Source: Apostichopus japonicus (taxonomy: Eukaryota > Echinodermata > Holothuroidea > Aspidochirotida > Stichopodidae). Taken from it: DNA of 64,000 nt. Position numbers and translations under genes: made by a program. Below, piece after piece: positions 62,125 through 64,000 of the stretch. Below the pieces are notes generated by a model, which was given only the letters and a program-made list of their open reading frames with translations, was not told where the DNA came from and did no database searches. The DNA is taken from assembly GCF_037975245.1 (NCBI RefSeq), contig NC_092575.1:9456001-9520000 (forward strand), read 5' to 3'. How positions within the stretch are numbered: position 1 is the first letter of the stretch; every line of letters starts with the position of its first letter.

Positions 62125-64000
62125 ATTTGCCTAAAGAGCATACTGCCTTATTATGCACAACTTCATAGGTGGAATTTATCAGATCTGTTTTTATACTACA
62201 TTCGAAAAAAAGAAACGTGTTCGTGATGGAATAACACCGTAAGCTTTAAATAAGAGTAATATGGCCAAAATGCATCAGCTTATACAGAATATTGAAAGCT
62301 TAAACCCGATTGAATCTGAGAGCTTGCTACACTCGAAGCCCTTCTTAAATATCATAAATTGTGACTTGTCAAAAGAATGTTTTATAAAAAGATTCTTTTC
62401 TGAATCTCCTATTAAATCTCAGGTGTTGTGTTTGTCGGTGTATTCGAGATTTTATCACATTTTCTTTAGAGTCATGCTGTTTTTCGTCACCCAGCAGGTT
62501 TGGTGAATTTATTTAACAGTGAATCCCTGCGCCTTTTGAAAGAATATTTTTAGTGAAAGTTTGAGTCATGCCGCGTTAAAAGCGGGACGATTCTTATATA
62601 TAATACTGAATTCAACGGCAACTGTGGATAGATTGACAATTTTAGTATACGACCGTGTTGAGATTTTTATTTTATATATACGTTGTTAGGTACAATGGAA
62701 TGGTATTAGCATATCATGTAGAGTATATGAATAATTTTACCGTAGCAGTTCAATTTGCCATCTCGACAGAATCGTAAATAAGAAATTCACTGGCTTTAAA
62801 AGTGAAAAGTATATACAAAGACAGGAAGACGCCTTGCGATTTAAAATCTTTATTAAATCGACAGTAATAGTATATATGGTGAACCACAAAAAATAGCTAT
62901 ATCATATACAGAAATTAGATGTAATGAAATGAAATATTTGATCAAAATATGTTGTACCATGTATTCCGGGGCTACAACATAAGACAGAGATAACATCCCA
63001 ATGTGACACATAAATTCAGGGAGAGAATATGTTGAACAAGTACGGTATATCATATCAAGTAAATTTCATTGTGTTTTCAATGTTAATATGATGCAAACAT
63101 AATGTTCATAACTTAATAATTACCGTACATGGCTATTATATGTAAAAGCCTGATACAGTATACTTACAGTTAAGAAAATGTCCAATAATTAAGAAACTTC
63201 TTTCTTTTAGTTTTCGTAAAATTCTTAGTTTATTGAGGGTTGTGGTTGAGTAGTTTGATTTCTATACATGAATCAGTAAATCAGTATATGACTTTACAAT
63301 AGAAGCATTCTCGTTGCAAATTGGCTGTTAATCTGGTAAGTCAACGAAAATTAAAAGAATGTGAACTTGATCGTTTTATGTTGATGCAATATAAAAGTAG
63401 GCTAGATTAAAAGAGTTTTGCAAATTCTTCCTCTACAGAGGCGTTACATGTTAAGTATTTCTCGTTGCTTTGTAACAAAGTAGGCCTATGCACAAAATGA
63501 ATGGTATCTTATCAGAGAATTCTGAAGAGGCTCATTTGATTTGATTTGTTTATACCAATACACCATGTCATCAGTTTCAAGGCATTCTACCGGTTACTAT
63601 TGTCCAGACTTAAAATTCAGAGATAATAATAACAACAATATTATCAACATTGTTATATTTGATCTAGGCTTGGCATCTATATAGCAAGTCCATCGGTATA
63701 TCATTCACGGGGTAAATATTTATCTTTCAAAACAGATGAAACAATATTTAACCATAATTCCATATGCAGTCATGGACATTCATAAATAATGTCACGTGTT
63801 TCCTTGGACAATAATACTTGAGACCTATAACCGTTCGCACAGTAATCTTGAAGCAATGAGTGACTTACTTGGTTACTCTAGCAACGACCACAGTATCTCC
63901 TTACACAGTCTGTTTTCCAAAAGAAACAACATATATGCCATTACAAGCAACCGTGCGAGAAATTACATCCTTTTATTAATGATGCGTCAACATGAATAAC
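62121..64000. other. Intergenic, nothing certain
   Basis: AT-rich sequence to the right edge. The plus frame starting at 62261 has a good start context (A at -3, G at +4) and reads MAKMHQLIQNIESLNPIESE, with a possible donor (TCTCAG/GTGTTG), but no family is recognisable and I do not call it a gene. Confidence 0.4.

Noticed and set aside
60707-62168. Plus-strand frames of 200-250 codons
   Set aside because: They are the 16 bp array read in all three frames. A real gene would not keep all frames open.

Overview
This is an AT-rich animal (eukaryotic) genomic window with long introns, GT-AG splice sites, many (TA)n microsatellites, several large minisatellite arrays and tRNA-derived SINE copies. 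The one gene I recognise with confidence is a Tbx2/3-family T-box transcription factor on the minus strand. Its protein resembles deuterostome Tbx2/3. The frequent TAGGCCTA words and the repeat style make me lean to a marine invertebrate deuterostome, perhaps an echinoderm. That placement is inference only.

Layout. Positions 1-8637 hold the 5' part of Tbx2/3, read right to left: exon 1 (8637-8258), a 4.4 kb intron, exon 2 (3829-3562), then the start of intron 2, which runs off the left edge. The rest of the T-box and the C-terminal half lie outside the window. The 5' flank (8638 to about 19.5 kb) is almost free of repeats and mobile elements. It carries three identical T-box half-sites, an RFX-type X-box next to a GC box, and at about 19.53-19.62 kb a compact E2F/NF-Y/NRF1-type promoter-like cluster.

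From 19.9 kb onward the window changes character. It becomes a patchwork of tandem arrays: 18/39 bp at 20.4-22.5 kb, 36 bp at 37.7 kb, twelve perfect 42 bp units at 38.2 kb, 65-69 bp units over 3.4 kb at 44.7-48.1 kb, 51 bp at 53.1 kb, 45 bp at 56.6 kb and 16 bp at 60.6-62.1 kb. Between them lie (TA)n tracts, three copies of one tRNA-like SINE family with (TA)n tails (25.3, 33.6, 49.1 kb), a foldback-type element with minisatellite inverted ends (31.68-32.80 kb), and a 167 bp near-perfect palindrome (28.87-29.04 kb). Each arm of that palindrome carries a hammerhead-ribozyme-like core of the kind known from Penelope-like retroelements. Most long open reading frames here are stop-free readings of tandem repeats, not genes.

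Candidate genes in the right part are weak: a possible terminal exon with a poly(A) signal (41549-41301, minus), a possible fibronectin-III exon piece (about 42788-42637, minus), an unassigned exon-like ORF (48434-48300, minus) and a probable LINE reverse-transcriptase remnant (59.3-59.6 kb, minus). There is no operon, rRNA gene, CRISPR array or prokaryotic feature.
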